In this document: positions 20,524 to 34,763 of the stretch, piece by piece
Numbering within the stretch: the first letter of the stretch is position 1
Layout: each line of letters starts with the position of its first letter
Origin: Heterostelium album PN500
Taxonomy: Eukaryota > Evosea > Eumycetozoa > Acytosteliales > Acytosteliaceae
DNA length: 64,000 bases
Direction of reading: 5' to 3'
Assembly: GCF_000004825.1 (NCBI RefSeq)
Contig: NW_008805073.1
Coordinates: forward strand, 1,364,001 to 1,428,000
Position numbers and translations under genes: made by a program
The notes under the pieces: model-generated
What the model saw: only the letters and a program-made list of their open reading frames with translations
Told to the model about the DNA's origin: nothing
The model's database searches: none

Positions 20524-21841
20524 CATTATATCTACACAGCATGGAATTTCACAAAGCGAGCAACACCATTCTCAATGTTTCATATATAACATATAGAAAG
20601 CTATTTAATATTGATTGCCTCACATAATCAACGACCAATTAGTTAACATTATTTTCACAACTTTCATCCTATTAGTTTTAATTAAATGGACAGAGACTGT
20701 ATATTATATATATACATTTTTATAATATCATATGACTAGACTTTGGTGTACACCTTAGATACCAATGAATACTTTAATTTTATTTTATTTTTTACAGCCT
20801 ACATCTTATTAGTTTTTAAGTAAGAAATAATAGATTCTTCTACCCAGGTAATATTAAGATAAATAAAAAAAAATAACATCACCAGCTTTGTTATAAAAAA
20901 TTAATTCTCATTAGTTAAATTTGCGATGGTGCCAAACAACCAATTACAAACGTGAACGTTACTGCATTGCTTATCTCGAAAACATGAATTGAACGATTTT
21001 TTTTGTTTTTATTTTTAAATTTTTTTAAATATAATTTTTTTATTTAATTTTTTTTTTTTGATTTCACAACGACAACCTTCAAAATTGAAATCCTCTTTTT
21101 TTTTCTTTACTTTGTGTGTATTAGTGTAAAAAAGGTAAATTTATTTATATATTTTATATCATCTATGAGAATGCTGTTGCTGTTGCCACCCCAATAAACA
21201 AAAACAATAAATCAACTCATTTTTTAGATATCGATAAAATGAAAAGGAAGAAGATAAATAATAATAAAAATAACAATAATAACACAAATTCAATTTGACC
21301 GACTTTTTACAGATCGAGTACAGATAAAACAATTCTTATATATATAACAAGAAACATACATGAAACAACTCCGAAAATACAACAACTGTGATAAAAGATT
21401 TTAGCACAACAACAACTACAAGCACCCCATACCATAAGAAAAAAACAAGATATCATTTTTTATTTTTATTTTTTGTTTTTTATTTTTCACACAACCAACA
21501 ACAATCTCCACTTTCAAATTTACACTCTTTCAATTCACTGTCTTTTTTTTTATATTAAATAATCCATTTTATTTATTTCACTGTTTTTTTGAAAGCAAAA
21601 CTAAATAACAATATTATTTATATTTATTAGTTTTTTTTGTTTGTACTTTGTGTAAGTTTTTCGTTAGAAAAAAAAAAAAAAAAAAAAATAGTGGTAGTTT
21701 GTTTTTTATAGCAGCAATCATAGCAGTTCAATTTTGGTGAAATTTGAATTATAACAAAAACGAGAAACGAAATTAGAATCATAATTAACCTTATCTCTTA
21801 AAAAATCAAAAAAAAAAAAAAAATAAATCAGTTAATTTAAA
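20524..21841. promoter_or_regulatory. Long upstream region / leader of the eIF5A gene
   Basis: About 1.3 kb without a coding gene. It is rich in T and A tracts, including a run of 21 A at about 21668-21688, and grades into an A-rich leader ending AAATG at 21842. A GTAAAT-like donor near 21135 and a TTTTTTAG acceptor near 21227 would allow a 5'-UTR intron, which is unproven. Confidence 0.4.
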
Positions 21842-22315
21842 ATGTCTGACACCGAAAAAGATTTAGAAGTCGAAGAATATCAAGCACAAGGATCCGGTGC
21901 CTCCCTCACCTATCCAATGCAATGTTCCGCCTTGAGAAAGAACGGTCACGTCGTCCTCAACGGTCGTCCATGCAAGATTGTCGATATGTCTACCTCCAAG
22001 ACTGGTAAGCACGGTCACGCCAAAGTCAACTTGACTGGTATCGATATCTTCACCGGAAAGAAATACGAAGATATCTGTCCATCAACTCACAACATGGATG
22101 TCCCAAATGTCTCCCGTGCTGAATACTCACTCATTGATATCTCTGACGGTTACTTGACTCTCTTCAAGGAAGACACTGGTGTCACCAAGGAAGATCTCCC
22201 AGTTCCAGAAGGTGATATTGGTGAACAAATCACTGCTGCTTTCGCCGCCGGTAAGGATGTCCTCGTCTCAGTCATCTCTGCCATGGGTATCGAAGGTGTC
22301 ACCTCATTCAAATAA
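21842..22315 (+). CDS. eif5a: Translation elongation factor eIF5A
   Basis: Uninterrupted 157-residue frame. eIF5A binds the ribosome E site and relieves stalls at proline-rich and other difficult sequences. The N-terminal SH3-like domain contains the invariant loop [12 protein letters not shown]; Lys56 is the residue that deoxyhypusine synthase and hydroxylase convert to hypusine. The C-terminal OB-fold begins near residue 85 ([14 protein letters not shown]) and ends with the conserved [10 protein letters not shown]. Length is typical of the family. The codon set is strongly biased to C-ending codons (GTC, ATC, AAC, GGT), unlike the low-expression genes nearby, consistent with high expression. 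Confidence 0.99.
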   Translation: MSDTEKDLEVEEYQAQGSGASLTYPMQCSALRKNGHVVLNGRPCKIVDMSTSKTGKHGHAKVNLTGIDIFTGKKYEDICPSTHNMDVPNVSRAEYSLIDISDGYLTLFKEDTGVTKEDLPVPEGDIGEQITAAFAAGKDVLVSVISAMGIEGVTSFK

Positions 22316-23379
22316 ATAATTAATTTTTTATAAGACATCTTTTAAAAACTTTTTTTTAAATCAAAAAATAATTAAAATCGTCTTTTTTTTTTAATTGATC
22401 CATTCATTCTATCACTTAGTTTGTTTAAACAATCGAATATTAATTTTTTTTTAGCTGATCAAGAAAAATATAATGTTCTTTGACCAAATTTGGATATTAT
22501 TGTAATTATCATCGTGCTGTGGTTCACATCATGTTCAAAAAAAGTAATAAACCTATAAAATGATTTATTTAATTTGAAAAACATTAAAAAAAAAGCAAAA
22601 ATTAAAAAAAAACAATTTAATTTAATTTGGAAGTTGGGTGGTTAAGTGAATGAATTGCAGAGTGTGTGTTGTTTGTGTAGGACAACCAATGAGTCTTCTT
22701 ATTAATCAATAATAACAATAACATCAAAATGATGATGAAGAAGTGGATAAAGCATTAAACAAAAACGAAAAAGTTACAAAAAAAAAAAAAATGAAATAAA
22801 TAAATAATAAATTAAATTAAAAAAATAAATTAAAAAAATTATAAATATAAAAACTACACTCTGTAATTCAATTTAAATTTAACAGCAAACATACACCCAC
22901 TTACATGTTATAATAACCATATCAGTTAAAAATAATAATATTTCGAAATTAACATAACAACCAAACATATCAATAAGTAGTTGTTGTTCATAATATGAAT
23001 AAATAACAATTACAAAAAACACACAAAAATATAACATCAACAAACAACACAACACAACATAATAATTTAATGGTTAATTTGTTCAATCTTTATTTTTATT
23101 TATAATAAATAATCATAGTATAATCAAATTTTTTTAAATTATCTGAATTTTTATTTTTTATTTTGCTTATTTTTATCAAATATAGAATATTTATATAGAT
23201 TAGTTTTTATTTTATTATTTAGTTTTTTATATATATATTTTAGTTAAAATTTTTAGAGATAGATAGATAGATAGATAGATTTTTTTTGTAGTTGGAAATT
23301 TAAATTAAATTTGGAAAAAAATAGTAGTAGATATTTTTTAATGTAATATTGTATTTTCTTTTTTTTTTTAAAAATTAAA
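22316..23379. promoter_or_regulatory. Intergenic region between eIF5A and the trehalose gene
   Basis: About 1.06 kb of A+T-rich DNA with homopolymer runs and a short GATA microsatellite at about 23258-23280. It presumably contains the eIF5A 3' end and the promoter of the next gene. No gene seen. Confidence 0.5.
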
Positions 23380-26047
23380 ATGAAAAGTGGAACAATACAA
23401 TCAAATACCAATCTTTTGAAAACAACTCTGGAAATGATAAACAATACGAATAACGATTATAAAGATAATATAAAAAATCATGTTATCAATACCAATCATG
23501 GAAAAACATTCAATCCACTCGTTCAGGATTCCAATTTGTTTTGCAAGCGTATAATTATTGCTTCCAATTCGTTGCCAGTCAATGTGCAGCGCGAAAAGGA
23601 GGAAGATTCCGATCAATTCAAGATCAATGTCACACGTGAACCATTCCCAATAGAATCAGCACTGTTCAATCTTCTCGGAAAGGAGATCGAAGACTATCTC
23701 TGGGTGGGCTGGCCACATTGCAATCTGAACGAAGAGGACGATCTCGATGTGGTTCGCGACGCCATCAACAAGGAGGAGCCGCATTTCTATCCGATCTTCT
23801 TGGACAACAAGTCCATCACCAACTACTACAAAGGATTCTGTAAAATTGGTCTATGGCAACTGCTTCACTACCAAATGAATCACGTACGTCTAGACATGGA
23901 ATGGTGGGATTCATACGTACAGGTGAATCAGTTGTTTGCCGACCACATCGGTAAACTCTGGCGTCCAGGTGACTTTGTTTGGGTTCACGATTATCACCTC
24001 ATGTTACTTCCCGTCTTGCTAAGAGAGAAATATCCAAGTATTCCTATTGGTTTCTTTTTCCATGCTCCATTCCCAAGTTATGAGTTATTTAGAATCTTAC
24101 CAAGTGTATGTTATAACATAATTATTAGTAATATATATATATATTCGAATACTAATTAATTTAATGATGTTTTAGAGAAAAGAATTATTAAATGGAATAC
24201 TTGGGTCAAATTTAATTGGTTTCCAATCTTTCGAGTATTTAAGACATTTTAGAAGTAGTTGTGCTAGATTGTTGGATTTGGAAGCTGAGCCAAAGGGTAT
24301 AGAGGTGGTAACTGATCACCAGTTTCACTTTGTAAAGTTACAGGTATACCCAGTTGGTGTCGACTTTAGTGATTTCGTAAAGAGTTTGGGAACTGCTTCT
24401 GTGATTGCTCGTGTCGAGAAGCTAAAGACAATATTCGAAGGTAAAAAGGTGGTGTTTGCCAGAGATCGATTGGATTCAATCGAAGGTGTCCCCAGAAAGT
24501 TACAAGTCATCGAAGGATTGCTAAAGAACTACCCAGAGTGGAGAGGTAAACTTGTATTCATTCAAATATACGAACCAACCACTGAATTATGTAATGAATC
24601 TGAGGAGCAAAAGAAATTACATAGAACTGTAAATGAGTAAGTTATTTCTATTCCAATAGATTAAGTAGAGTACAGTTTGTTAATTAATGATAATCTATTT
24701 GAATAAACAGGACTGTTGGTAGAATCAATGGAGAATATGGAACTTTGGATTTCAATCCAATTGAATATATCAATAGGGTCGTTAGTTTCGAGGAGATATC
24801 CGCACTTTACAAGCTGGCAGATGTCGCTCTGGTTACACCTGTTAGAGATGGTATGAATTTGACTTCACACGAGTATGTTGTCTGTCAGAAGGATAGTCAT
24901 GGTGTGTTGATTCTCAGTGAGTTTACAGGTGCCGCTAGATGTCTGGGTGGTGCAATCATTGTCAATCCATTTTCAAAGAAAGAGATGACCGATGCTATTC
25001 TAGAGGCTCTACAGATGACATCAAAGGATAGAAAGCTGAAACATCAGATCAACTACAACTATGTAATGGCAAACACATCTGAGTTCTGGGCAAAGCGATT
25101 CCTCTATGATTTACACGAGGTGGTACGTGAGGACATTGAAAACAGTTCAGTTCCGCACCTCAATATACCGGCTATCAAGAAGAGTTTTGCAGAGGCACGT
25201 GGAAAGCGTATGTTCTTCTTGGACTACGACGGAACATTGACTCCACTTGTCAAGCATCCAAAGCTGGCCGTCCCTAGCAAGGAGTTGATCAGCACCCTGG
25301 AAAGACTAACAAAAGACCCGAGAAATGAAATCTATATTATATCGGGACGTGATCGTGCATCGTTAGAAGGATGGCTTGGCAAACTTCCAGTTGGAATGTC
25401 GTGTGAGCACGGTGGATTGTTCAGACCGACGGGCATTGATCAGCAGTGGATCGAAAACTCAAAGATCGATCTCTCCTGGAAGGAGACTGTCGTGAATATC
25501 ATGCAGGACTTTGAGGATAGAACACCGGGATCGTTTGTAGAACACAAGCAAATCAATCTGACATGGCACTATAGAAATGCCGATCCAGACTTTTCAGAGT
25601 TCCAAGCAAAAGAGCTCATGGCACAACTCCATGCAGTGGCCAACAAGTACCCATTGGACATTCTAGTCGGAAAGAAAGCAATAGAGGTAAAGCCGATCGG
25701 TATCAACAAAGGAGGAATCATAAAGTTGATTCTCTCGAAATCCGATCATGAAAAACCTGATTTCATATTGTGTATAGGTGACGATAAAACAGGTAACTAT
25801 TAGAACATAATATTTTGTTTTTTAACTTATTTATTATACTAACACGATAATAACAATTATAATAATTTTTAAATATTATAATAATAAAGATGAAGATATG
25901 TTTAAAGAACTAACTTCTGTAGATGCAGGATACACTGTTAAAGTTTTATCGGATGGTGCTAAAGATCAAATGAATACCTATGCAAAATCATATATAGAGA
26001 ACAGTAACGAAGTTATTCAATTACTCAATGAACTATCAAAAATGTAA
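23380..26047 (+). CDS. Trehalose-6-phosphate synthase/phosphatase fusion
   Basis: Four exons: 23380-24105, 24176-24636, 24711-25792 and 25890-26047, coding for 808 residues. The N-terminal GT20 half (about 45-530) makes trehalose 6-phosphate from UDP-glucose and glucose 6-phosphate. It shows IIIASNSLPVNV, DFVWVHDYHLMLLPVLLR, GFFFHAPFPSYELFRILP, LIGFQSFEYLRHF and TPVRDGMNLTSHEYVVCQ, the family's substrate-binding series. The C-terminal half (about 555-805) is a HAD-type trehalose-phosphatase with FFLDYDGTLTPL (nucleophile Asp near residue 567), SGRDR and ICIGDDKTDEDMF; GDDKT|DED is only formed by the last splice. Both active sites look intact, unlike many plant class II proteins. In dictyostelids trehalose is accumulated in dormant spores and cysts, so developmental expression is likely. 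D. discoideum has two paralogues and I cannot say which this matches. Confidence 0.96.
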
Positions 26048-26519
26048 AAAAATCAATAAAATAAAATAAATAATTAATTTTTGGAGTGTAAAAAAACACC
26101 TTTTATAATTCTTTGAATTTTTATTAAATACCATTTACGAACTAAATCTTCTGCTTTACCAGGGAAGAAGATGTTTATGCAAAACCTCCGAATTCAAGGT
26201 GGATGGGTAAAAAAAAAAAATCGAAAATAGAAAGTTTTTTGAAAATCACCCTATCAATTTATTAATAAAAATATATTAATTGTTATTGTTATTGTAGTTA
26301 GTTTAAACGATACAAAACAAAGCAAACATAATACAATACCCACTAACCAGCATTGCAAACACTCAACTTTTTATTTGTAATAGCATAACAATCAATAAAA
26401 TAAAATATATCTAATTAAATTTGTATATATAATGAAATATATTTATTCTTTTTAAAATAAAAACAAACAAAAAATAACAATAAATCTTATTGGTTTATTT
26501 ACTATATATCTTAATTTAT
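26048..26519. promoter_or_regulatory. Intergenic region upstream of the RING-finger gene
   Basis: About 470 bp, A+T-rich apart from a short mixed stretch at about 26150-26205. Nothing identifiable. Confidence 0.4.
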
Positions 26520-27554
26520 ATGGGTAATAAAAATAGTAATCAAATTGTTCAAAAGAGAGCTGGTACTCTCGAACAATTTAAAGAAGATGTATACAATGCA
26601 AATCAAATGTATGTTATTTATTATTAATCTTAAAACATTACAAAGATGTTAATTAAATAAAATGTTATTTGTTTATTATTGTAGTTTAAAAACATATAAA
26701 GATTCTTCAGGAAAGATAATAAAGTTGACATTGGATATTACTAATTTCGATTTGGTGAAGGAAACTACCTTGTGGAAGTTGTTTGTTAGAGTTTATGTTT
26801 CGTTGGTCAATCCGATCGAAGAGAGAGACAAGAATAGCTGTGGAAGTAATAGTGGTTGCAATGCCAACAGTAATGATCATATCATTCATACTGGTGATGA
26901 GGGCAATGCCATGGGTAATGTAGATCTAAACGACAGGAATAATAACAACAACAACAACAACAACCAAAGTAATAGTAATAACAACAGTCTGCGTAATAGC
27001 ATTGACAAATCAAATGTACAGAATATATTGAAATACGGTCAGTTCTATCAGTTTATGATGGCAGTACAGGAAATAATAGAGAGCGGTGAAACATCAATGA
27101 AAAATAACAACAAATCAAAGTTAAAAAAACAGGTATCTAAATCTTCGGTGACACCAGGAGGTGATTACGATGAAGACGATGAATTTTCAATACCAATTAA
27201 TGATATATATAAAAGAGCGTATGTATAGATTAGTTATTTAAACCGCTATGAATATTTAGTATTGACAATAGATAATATATTACCTCCTACAATAGTAAAT
27301 TAAATAGTTCATGGCAAATTGAAGACTCTAGAGAATGTCCTATTTGCTTTGAAGATGATCAGTTGTCGGTAGTACCGTGTGGACATGCATTCTGCTCGGA
27401 CTGCATCAACCAATGGCGATCGAGAAATAATACTTGTCCGATGTGTCGAACACTCGGTGATGATCAAGATGAAATGGACTTTGTTTTAGTGGAGGAGGCA
27501 CAACCCGAGGAGATTTCTACTTATTTTCAAACAATACTTAAAGACACCAGATAG
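26520..27554 (+). CDS. RNF141-like RING-finger protein (probable E3 ubiquitin ligase)
   Basis: Three exons: 26520-26608, 26685-27218 and 27296-27554, coding for 293 residues. It starts MGNKNSNQ, a plausible myristoylation site; vertebrate RNF141 also begins MGQ. A first conserved block, TTLWKLFVRVYVSLVNPI, matches RNF141's FWKVVVRV region, and a second, YGQFYQFMMAVQEI, its YQFIQLYKDI region, with an Asn-rich insert between them. The RING finger is near residues 215-260: CPICFEDD, PCGHAFCSDCINQW and CPMC, a C3HC4 set with all ligands present. After it, DFVLVEEAQPEEISTYF parallels RNF141's ending. The shared three-part layout makes orthology likely. The first splice is needed to join NANQ to ILKTYKDSSG. 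Confidence 0.9.
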
Positions 27555-30500
27555 GTGATACTTTAATTTATTTATTCAAATGTATAAAAGAAATCAAATA
27601 ATTAAACAAAATTATAATTAATTATGTGTATCAATCAGATTTCTCATTTTTATATGATTATTTTTTATAACTTTAATTTGTATAATTTTGCACTTCATTA
27701 ATTCGAACGTTTTTATCCTGGTGTCGGTCATCAGATTCAATGCGCAGTGATTGACATGAATTAACAAATCATTAATGGTACTATACTCTTAACAACCACC
27801 TACAATGGATTATATCAATGCGAAGTATCCATCAAACATTCATTACACAATTCCAATGGATCTTATATTTCACACATACTAGATTCTCTTCAATCATAAT
27901 ATCAAAGATCTTATTCAATCCTATATTTCGATTATAATCCAATTCCAAACATTAGTTGTTCAAATATTAATTTATATAATGATTAAAGTATCTCATTTTA
28001 AAAACAAATTATAACTTGTTTTTTCATATTCTCAAAAAAAGAAAAAATAAGAGAAAATGTATCAACACCACCAAAATGATAATCAGTTAAGTTTATAGTA
28101 TTTTTGAATAATTATATATTTAATTAAATAAACACAACATTTAAATGAACATCTTTATTTTTTTTTTAATATTATTTTTTTTTTTACACACAACTCACAC
28201 CAACCACTCAATCATAAACCACTTATTTCACCCTTATTATTATTATTATTCTGACTATCCAACACATTAAATCATCATTATCAAAATCATTTTTATATTA
28301 ATATATAATCTTAAATATAATAGAAAAAAAAATTTACTTATATAAAAAAATATGATGATTTTAACAAGAATGTTCACAATTGTGTTTGATATGATTTCTG
28401 CCTTATTATATCTCATTATCACACTTATCAAAAATAAAATTAAATTAAATAAAACTTCTGCTATCAATCTTTTCTACTTCAAAAAGTGTGTATTCAATTC
28501 AATATTATCTTTTTCTTCTTTACATTTCCCATACACACCATAAAAATAGAAAGACATCAATAGTTGCCTTTTCAAAAAATAAATAAATAAATAATAAAAT
28601 TTATCAACTTTTTAATTCTTTTTTTCTTTCTTTATTTTAAATAATATATAATTTAATAATATAACTAAAATTATAAAGTAAAACTAATTTTTTAATAATA
28701 ATAATAATTATAGTCAGTTTTCATATAGGGAAAATAATTATCTCCATCTCTATCTCATCAAAAATAATTTTTGTTTTTGTTTTTTTATAGATACAAATAA
28801 TAATTATAATTTTATTTAATAAATTCAAAAAGATAAAAAAAATTCATAATTATAGCTTGTCCGATTTTAATAGCTTTTCTATTCATCTACATAGCATATT
28901 AATTATTTTTATAAAGTTTAGTTGATGTTGTTGAAGAATCAAAAATATAGAAAATAGAAACAAAAATTAATCTATTTTTACAGGTAGGTATATCAATCTA
29001 GAAATAATAATAATAATACTACATTTTTAGATATTTTTAAATTGTAATTTGAAACTAAGTTTGTTTAATTTGATTTTTTTTTTATTAGTTTATTGGATTT
29101 AATTTTATTTCACTCATATTATCTTATAATGATTGTCTTTTGAGAATCGATTAGATTATAAAATATGGAAATCGTATTTATTAACAAGAACAATATTCAA
29201 TTATTACAAGTAAAGAAGATCAAAATATTTTTTGATATTATAAATTTCAATACAAATTAATTATCGGACTTACTAGTTTTAGTATTCTTAACAAATATGA
29301 TAATTATATCAATCCCCAATAATATTTCATTCTAAAAAAAAATTTTTTGTATTAATAAAATAATTAATTAATGTTTATTGGTAAGATCAACTATCAACTC
29401 CACATATTTTAACTTTTTTATCAATATCAACGACAATGTCAATTTTTAAATAGTAATATGATGATTAACTACTAAACTCATGATAAATATCCCTTTAAAA
29501 TCCTATCATTTTCAAGTTCCAACTAATACCAAATCACCAACAACCAAATAAAACTGCAGCTGAATATTCAATTTCGATTAACAAATTCAAAATCACTGTA
29601 ATAAATCAACCAACCCCATTACAGTCAAGTAAACAATACAGTGATAAACACCAATACCAAACACTTAATGTAGCACATGCACATATTAAAAAAATACAAA
29701 ATTTTATTTCACACTACAATTTTTCATTTTCACCCATATTGATCAAACAAATAAACACATATATATTCATATAATAGATCATTATCTTCCCTTAATTAAA
29801 AAAAGAAGTGAGTGGTAGATCATACATCTATAAACTATACAAATCAACTAAACCACCATATACAATTTCATCTTCTACGGTCAGTTACCATGTATCGTAG
29901 TGTTTTTAAAAACAAAATAATAACCAACCAAATGAAATAATAATATGAGAATTATTTGTTTTTTATAAAAATTAATTTGTTGTTGTTGTTGTACAAGAGT
30001 TTGTTTTTTTCCACTTTTCTCACTTTCTTTCAAACCTATGTGTCCTTCACTTCATTCAATGACCCCAATTACTACTATTTTTTTGTTATTTTATATAAAA
30101 GCAATTTTTAACACTTGAAAATCACAAAAATATGATTTTGATTTGATTGGGTGTGTGGTAGATGTCGTGGTATTAGAGCTCATCAAAAATATATACATAT
30201 GTGTCTTTGAGTGAAGTAATATATCTTGGTTTGATGACGATGGTGTTTTCCATTTAGTTTCTTTTTATTTATTTTTTATAGTTGTTTGTTTGTGTTGTTT
30301 CTCCAGTTATGTTAAATCACCAATTGATCAATATTATTGGTGAACAATAACAATAATACTTTATTATAATTATTTATTATTACTTCGATCATCACAAAAA
30401 ACAATATTATTTATTAAACTTTGAAAAATTGGACAATAAACAATTTATCTATAGTCAAACAATATCCAATCCAATATTAAATATCAACATAATAAATATA

Positions 30501-30684
30501 TTGTAGTTGTTGATTTTAAATAATAATAATAAAATAGATATTGGAATAAATTATTATTTTTGTAAATAGCTAACTAATATTAAATAATTATTTTTTGAAG
30601 GAAGTTGTTGATTGACTTCAACCAAGCTAAATCAACGATATTATCCAACATTAGAATATTAGATAATACCAATAGATTTTAGAA
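27555..30684. other. 3.1-kb gene-free stretch
   Basis: The longest gap between genes in the window. It is A+T-rich throughout, with A and T tracts, short trinucleotide runs (for example TTG near 29980) and no frame over 66 codons with recognisable features. No tRNA-like or other RNA gene could be recognised by eye. It presumably holds the 3' end of the RING gene and a long upstream region and leader of the formin gene. Confidence 0.5.
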
Positions 30685-33600
30685 ATGTCATCTACATTAG
30701 ATTTCTTAAATCAAAACAACTTCACCTCTAATTCTGTTGGAGAAGCAGGAGCAACATCAAAAGAATCAAAAAAAAATATAAAGATAAATAATTTCAATAA
30801 GGTTGAGGAGATAAAGAATGTAGAGAATGTAGATCAAGAGAAAACGAGTCCTAGGAAAGGAACGAGTAAGAATAATTCACCTAGAGATGTAGCAAACAGC
30901 AGCACGAATAGTAGTACTGATAGTAGTCCGAGAAAATCTCTTAATTTTATATCGCCACCACACACTTCTCCTAAATATTGTTCCAATTCTTCATCTTCGA
31001 CTACAGTATCATCGTTGGTGGTTGCTTCCGACCGGAAGTTTTGTGTGTGGGCGTCGCTGGAACCGCAAGCCAAAGGACAGAAGGAGTTGCAACTGAATCA
31101 GATAAAATCATCTTTTGGACGTTCAGTTGAAATGGATTTTAAATTCCCAAACGAAAGACTACTCTCTGGAAAACACTGTACTATTATACTAAGAAAGCGA
31201 TCGATTTACTTTGAAATGCCATCAGCAGCCAACTCACCACAAAACACTCCAACAACAAGCAACAACAGTCAGCAACAACATCAAAGTCATCATCATAGTG
31301 GTGCGATGACTCTTCTTGTTCCCTATCTCATAGACTACAGCACCAATGGAACCTATGTAGATAAAATCAAAGTGGAACGAAAGAAGAAAGTTCTTCTAAA
31401 CGATGGATCTGAGATATCGTTTGGACAGCCAAATAACACAAGCGGTGAGAAGACAACGTTTACATTTAGAAGTCTGTTGACAACGCTCTCCAACGAGAAG
31501 AAGGAGGAAATCATCAATGTTCTCGATCTTCAGAATCGAACGCTCGGCAGCAGTACCAGTCTTTCCAGTGTTTCATCGGCTATCACTTGTTTCGACACGG
31601 ACGAAAGTGACTGTGAGTCTGACACCTCCTCTGTATCAATGTCACCGAGTGAGATGAGTAGTACCAGCAGTAGTAATCTCAGCGGTGGAGGAGTTGGTGG
31701 TCGTGGTAGATCGTCTTCAACCGTAAAGAAACCGGAGCAGTATATCCATCTGCTGAAAATTCAACCGACTCTCAAGAATATCCAACAGCTGTGTGAGGAG
31801 ATCAAATTGGTAGCACTAAGTTCCAACCTAGAGCAAAGCGCCATCAGTCCAAATGCATCGACACCATCGACCACTTCACCGCCACCTATCATCAAACCAA
31901 ACACTCTGCCAAACGAATGGATCGACCAATTCATACAAATGGGTGGTATTTCATCGCTAATGGATATCATTTCTGTAAATAGTAAAAAAACAAAGTTTCT
32001 GGATGCCGATCTAGGAGTTGACAGAGAATGTATTAAAATATTATATATATTAACTCAATATAATGTAATGTATCGTCGACGATAAACAATGTTAAATCTA
32101 TATTTTTATAATTCTTAATATAAACTAATCTCTAATTATTATTATTATTATAGAATGGAATGAAATCATTATTATCTGAAACACCATCATCATTTGGTGA
32201 TATGTTTCTTATTCTATTGAATCAACATCATTCTTCATTTATTAAATCATCATTATTTTCCATTTGTACCAATGTTTGTAATTTTTCTGAACAAGGTCAC
32301 AAGTAAGTTATATTATAATTACTATCAACATGTTGATAATCGAATATATATATCTAATCTAACTAATCATTTTTAATATAATCTAATCTATAGATATGTA
32401 TTACAAGCAATCGAAAAGATTCAAATTCTAAAGAGAGATAAAAATAGATTTAAATGGATATTGGAATCTATTATATTAGAAAAAGAAGTTCAATATAAGG
32501 TATATATATATATATATAAATATTAAATATTTATTGAAAGCAAAGAAGAAAGACAAATACTAATAATAATAATAATACTTACTTAATTATAGATACAATG
32601 TCTTATTCTACTTAATACTATAATTGTACGAGCTAAAACAGATAAACTTAAAGATAGTTTAAAGACAGAGTTTCTTATGTTGAGATTCCAACGACTCTTT
32701 GAATTACTACAAACTGAAAATTCAACAGAGTTACAGAAACAAATAAATCAATTCTCTCAACATTTCGAAAAGAATGACAATTGGTATAGAACAATTAATT
32801 TTGGGTAAGATATTATTAACTAAACTAATAATAGTTTTTTTTTAGATATTTTCTTTTTTAAAAAAATCTAAACTAATAATCTAATTATTATTTATTTATT
32901 TAATTTTTACAAAAAAGTGATCCAATTTCACTTTGTATAGCAGTACATAATCAATTGAAAGCAGAGAAGCAAGATGAAAATTTAACATCACTTCTAAGAG
33001 AGATATTCTCTATTTCATTCAACGACCACTCACCCAATGTACCTTCCACCAATCTTCAACAAGTTGACCGATCAACTATCTTGAATCTACTGGTGCAATT
33101 CACTCAGTCTCTTGCTACTCTGCCTTCTTGTAACAATGATAGTACCAAGTTTAGTAATGCCGTTGTCAAGCTACAAGATTCAATCAAAACACTTCAGGAT
33201 ATAACTAATCCAAAGGGTTTGAGTTCTGTTGCTACACCATCATCAACTACAACGACAACAACAACAATAGAGTCATCTACCTCTACAACTATTACTACTG
33301 CTTCTGATAGTTTGGCTGCACCTATTACTAGTGGCGATGCACCTCCACCACCACCTCCACCACCGATGCCAAGTGTTGGTTCTGCTCCACCACCTCCACC
33401 TCCACCTCCTCCTCCAGGCGTTGGTGCACCGCCACCTCCACCACCTCCGATGGCTAAAAGTGCAAAGGGTTCTGCCAGTGTCAGTAAGGATGTGATTGCC
33501 AAGTCGAATGAGAAGATGCCATCGGTTGCAATGAAACAGTTGTTCTGGAACAAGATACCGTCGTCAAAGATAAAGAAAACCGTCTGGGAAAAGGATGATT

Positions 33601-34710
33601 GCAAGTCGATCGATTTGAACTATAAGGTGTTGGAAGAGTTGTTCTGTGCAAAGAAACCTGGTGCTGCCAATGATACCACACCAAAGCTTTCGAGAGAACC
33701 AGAGAAGGTGTCACTTATTGATATACGTCGATCGAACAACATTGGTATTCTACTGTCAAAGTTCAAGATTACACCGCTCTGGTTAACCGATGCAATGATC
33801 TCGATGGACGAGAAGAAACTCACCAAGGAAATGGTATTGGTTCTAATTCAATGTGTTCCGACAGCCGAGGAAGAAGAACAACTTAAAAGTTATACTGGTG
33901 ATAAAGGTTTATTAGCTCCTGTTGAATTGTTTTTAATAGAGGTAAATATTGACAATGTTTACTAAACATATAGTTTTAATAACTAACATATTATTTTATA
34001 TATGTATATATTAGACTCTTAAAGTACCAAAGCTAAGAGAAAGATTAAATTGTTTAAAGTTTAAACAACAATATGACTCTGTTATTGATGACATCATGAT
34101 TGCCGCCAAGTTTGTAGAGTCTTGTTGTAATGCTTTTCTAAAGAATCATAACTTTAAGATGCTACTTCATTTGATCTTGAAGATTGGTAATTACTTGAAT
34201 GCAGGTTCGGCAAGAGGTAATGCTGAAGGTTTTAAATTAGGTTGTTTGTTAACAGTAAGTTTAAATTCATTTTTTAATCTTTTTTTATTAGTTATTATAT
34301 ATATTAACTATTATTATTCGTTTTTTATTCAATATAGTTATCAAATACAAAGTCAATTGATAATAAGACAACATTATTACATCATATAGCAATGGTAGTT
34401 GCTGATAGCTTCCCAAATCTAATGATTACAAATGAGACTGTTGCATCTTTAGAACCTGCCAGTAGAGTACAGTGGCGAGAAATGATTTCACAGATCACAG
34501 AGTTGAAGTCAGAGATGACCGTTGTTCAAAAGGAAGTTGAATCTCAATCCAAAGCGAATGGTACTGATGCATTCATAAATAAGATGAAGAGTTTTGTATC
34601 CACAAAGCAACAACAATTAGATGGTGTATCAATATACATTAATCAAGTAAGTAATCATCTTTAAAGAATTTAATTTAATTAATATATTTATAAATTAACT
34701 ATTTAACTAA

Positions 34711-34763
<53 letters not shown>

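Noticed and set aside
28267-28543. Short overlapping hydrophobic frames on both strands
   Set aside because: A+T-rich DNA reads as Ile/Leu/Phe-rich by chance; no leader, splice or family support.
33194-33604. 136-codon Gly-rich minus-strand frame
   Set aside because: Antisense of the formin FH1 proline codons (CCA/CCT read as TGG/AGG-type Gly-rich sequence).
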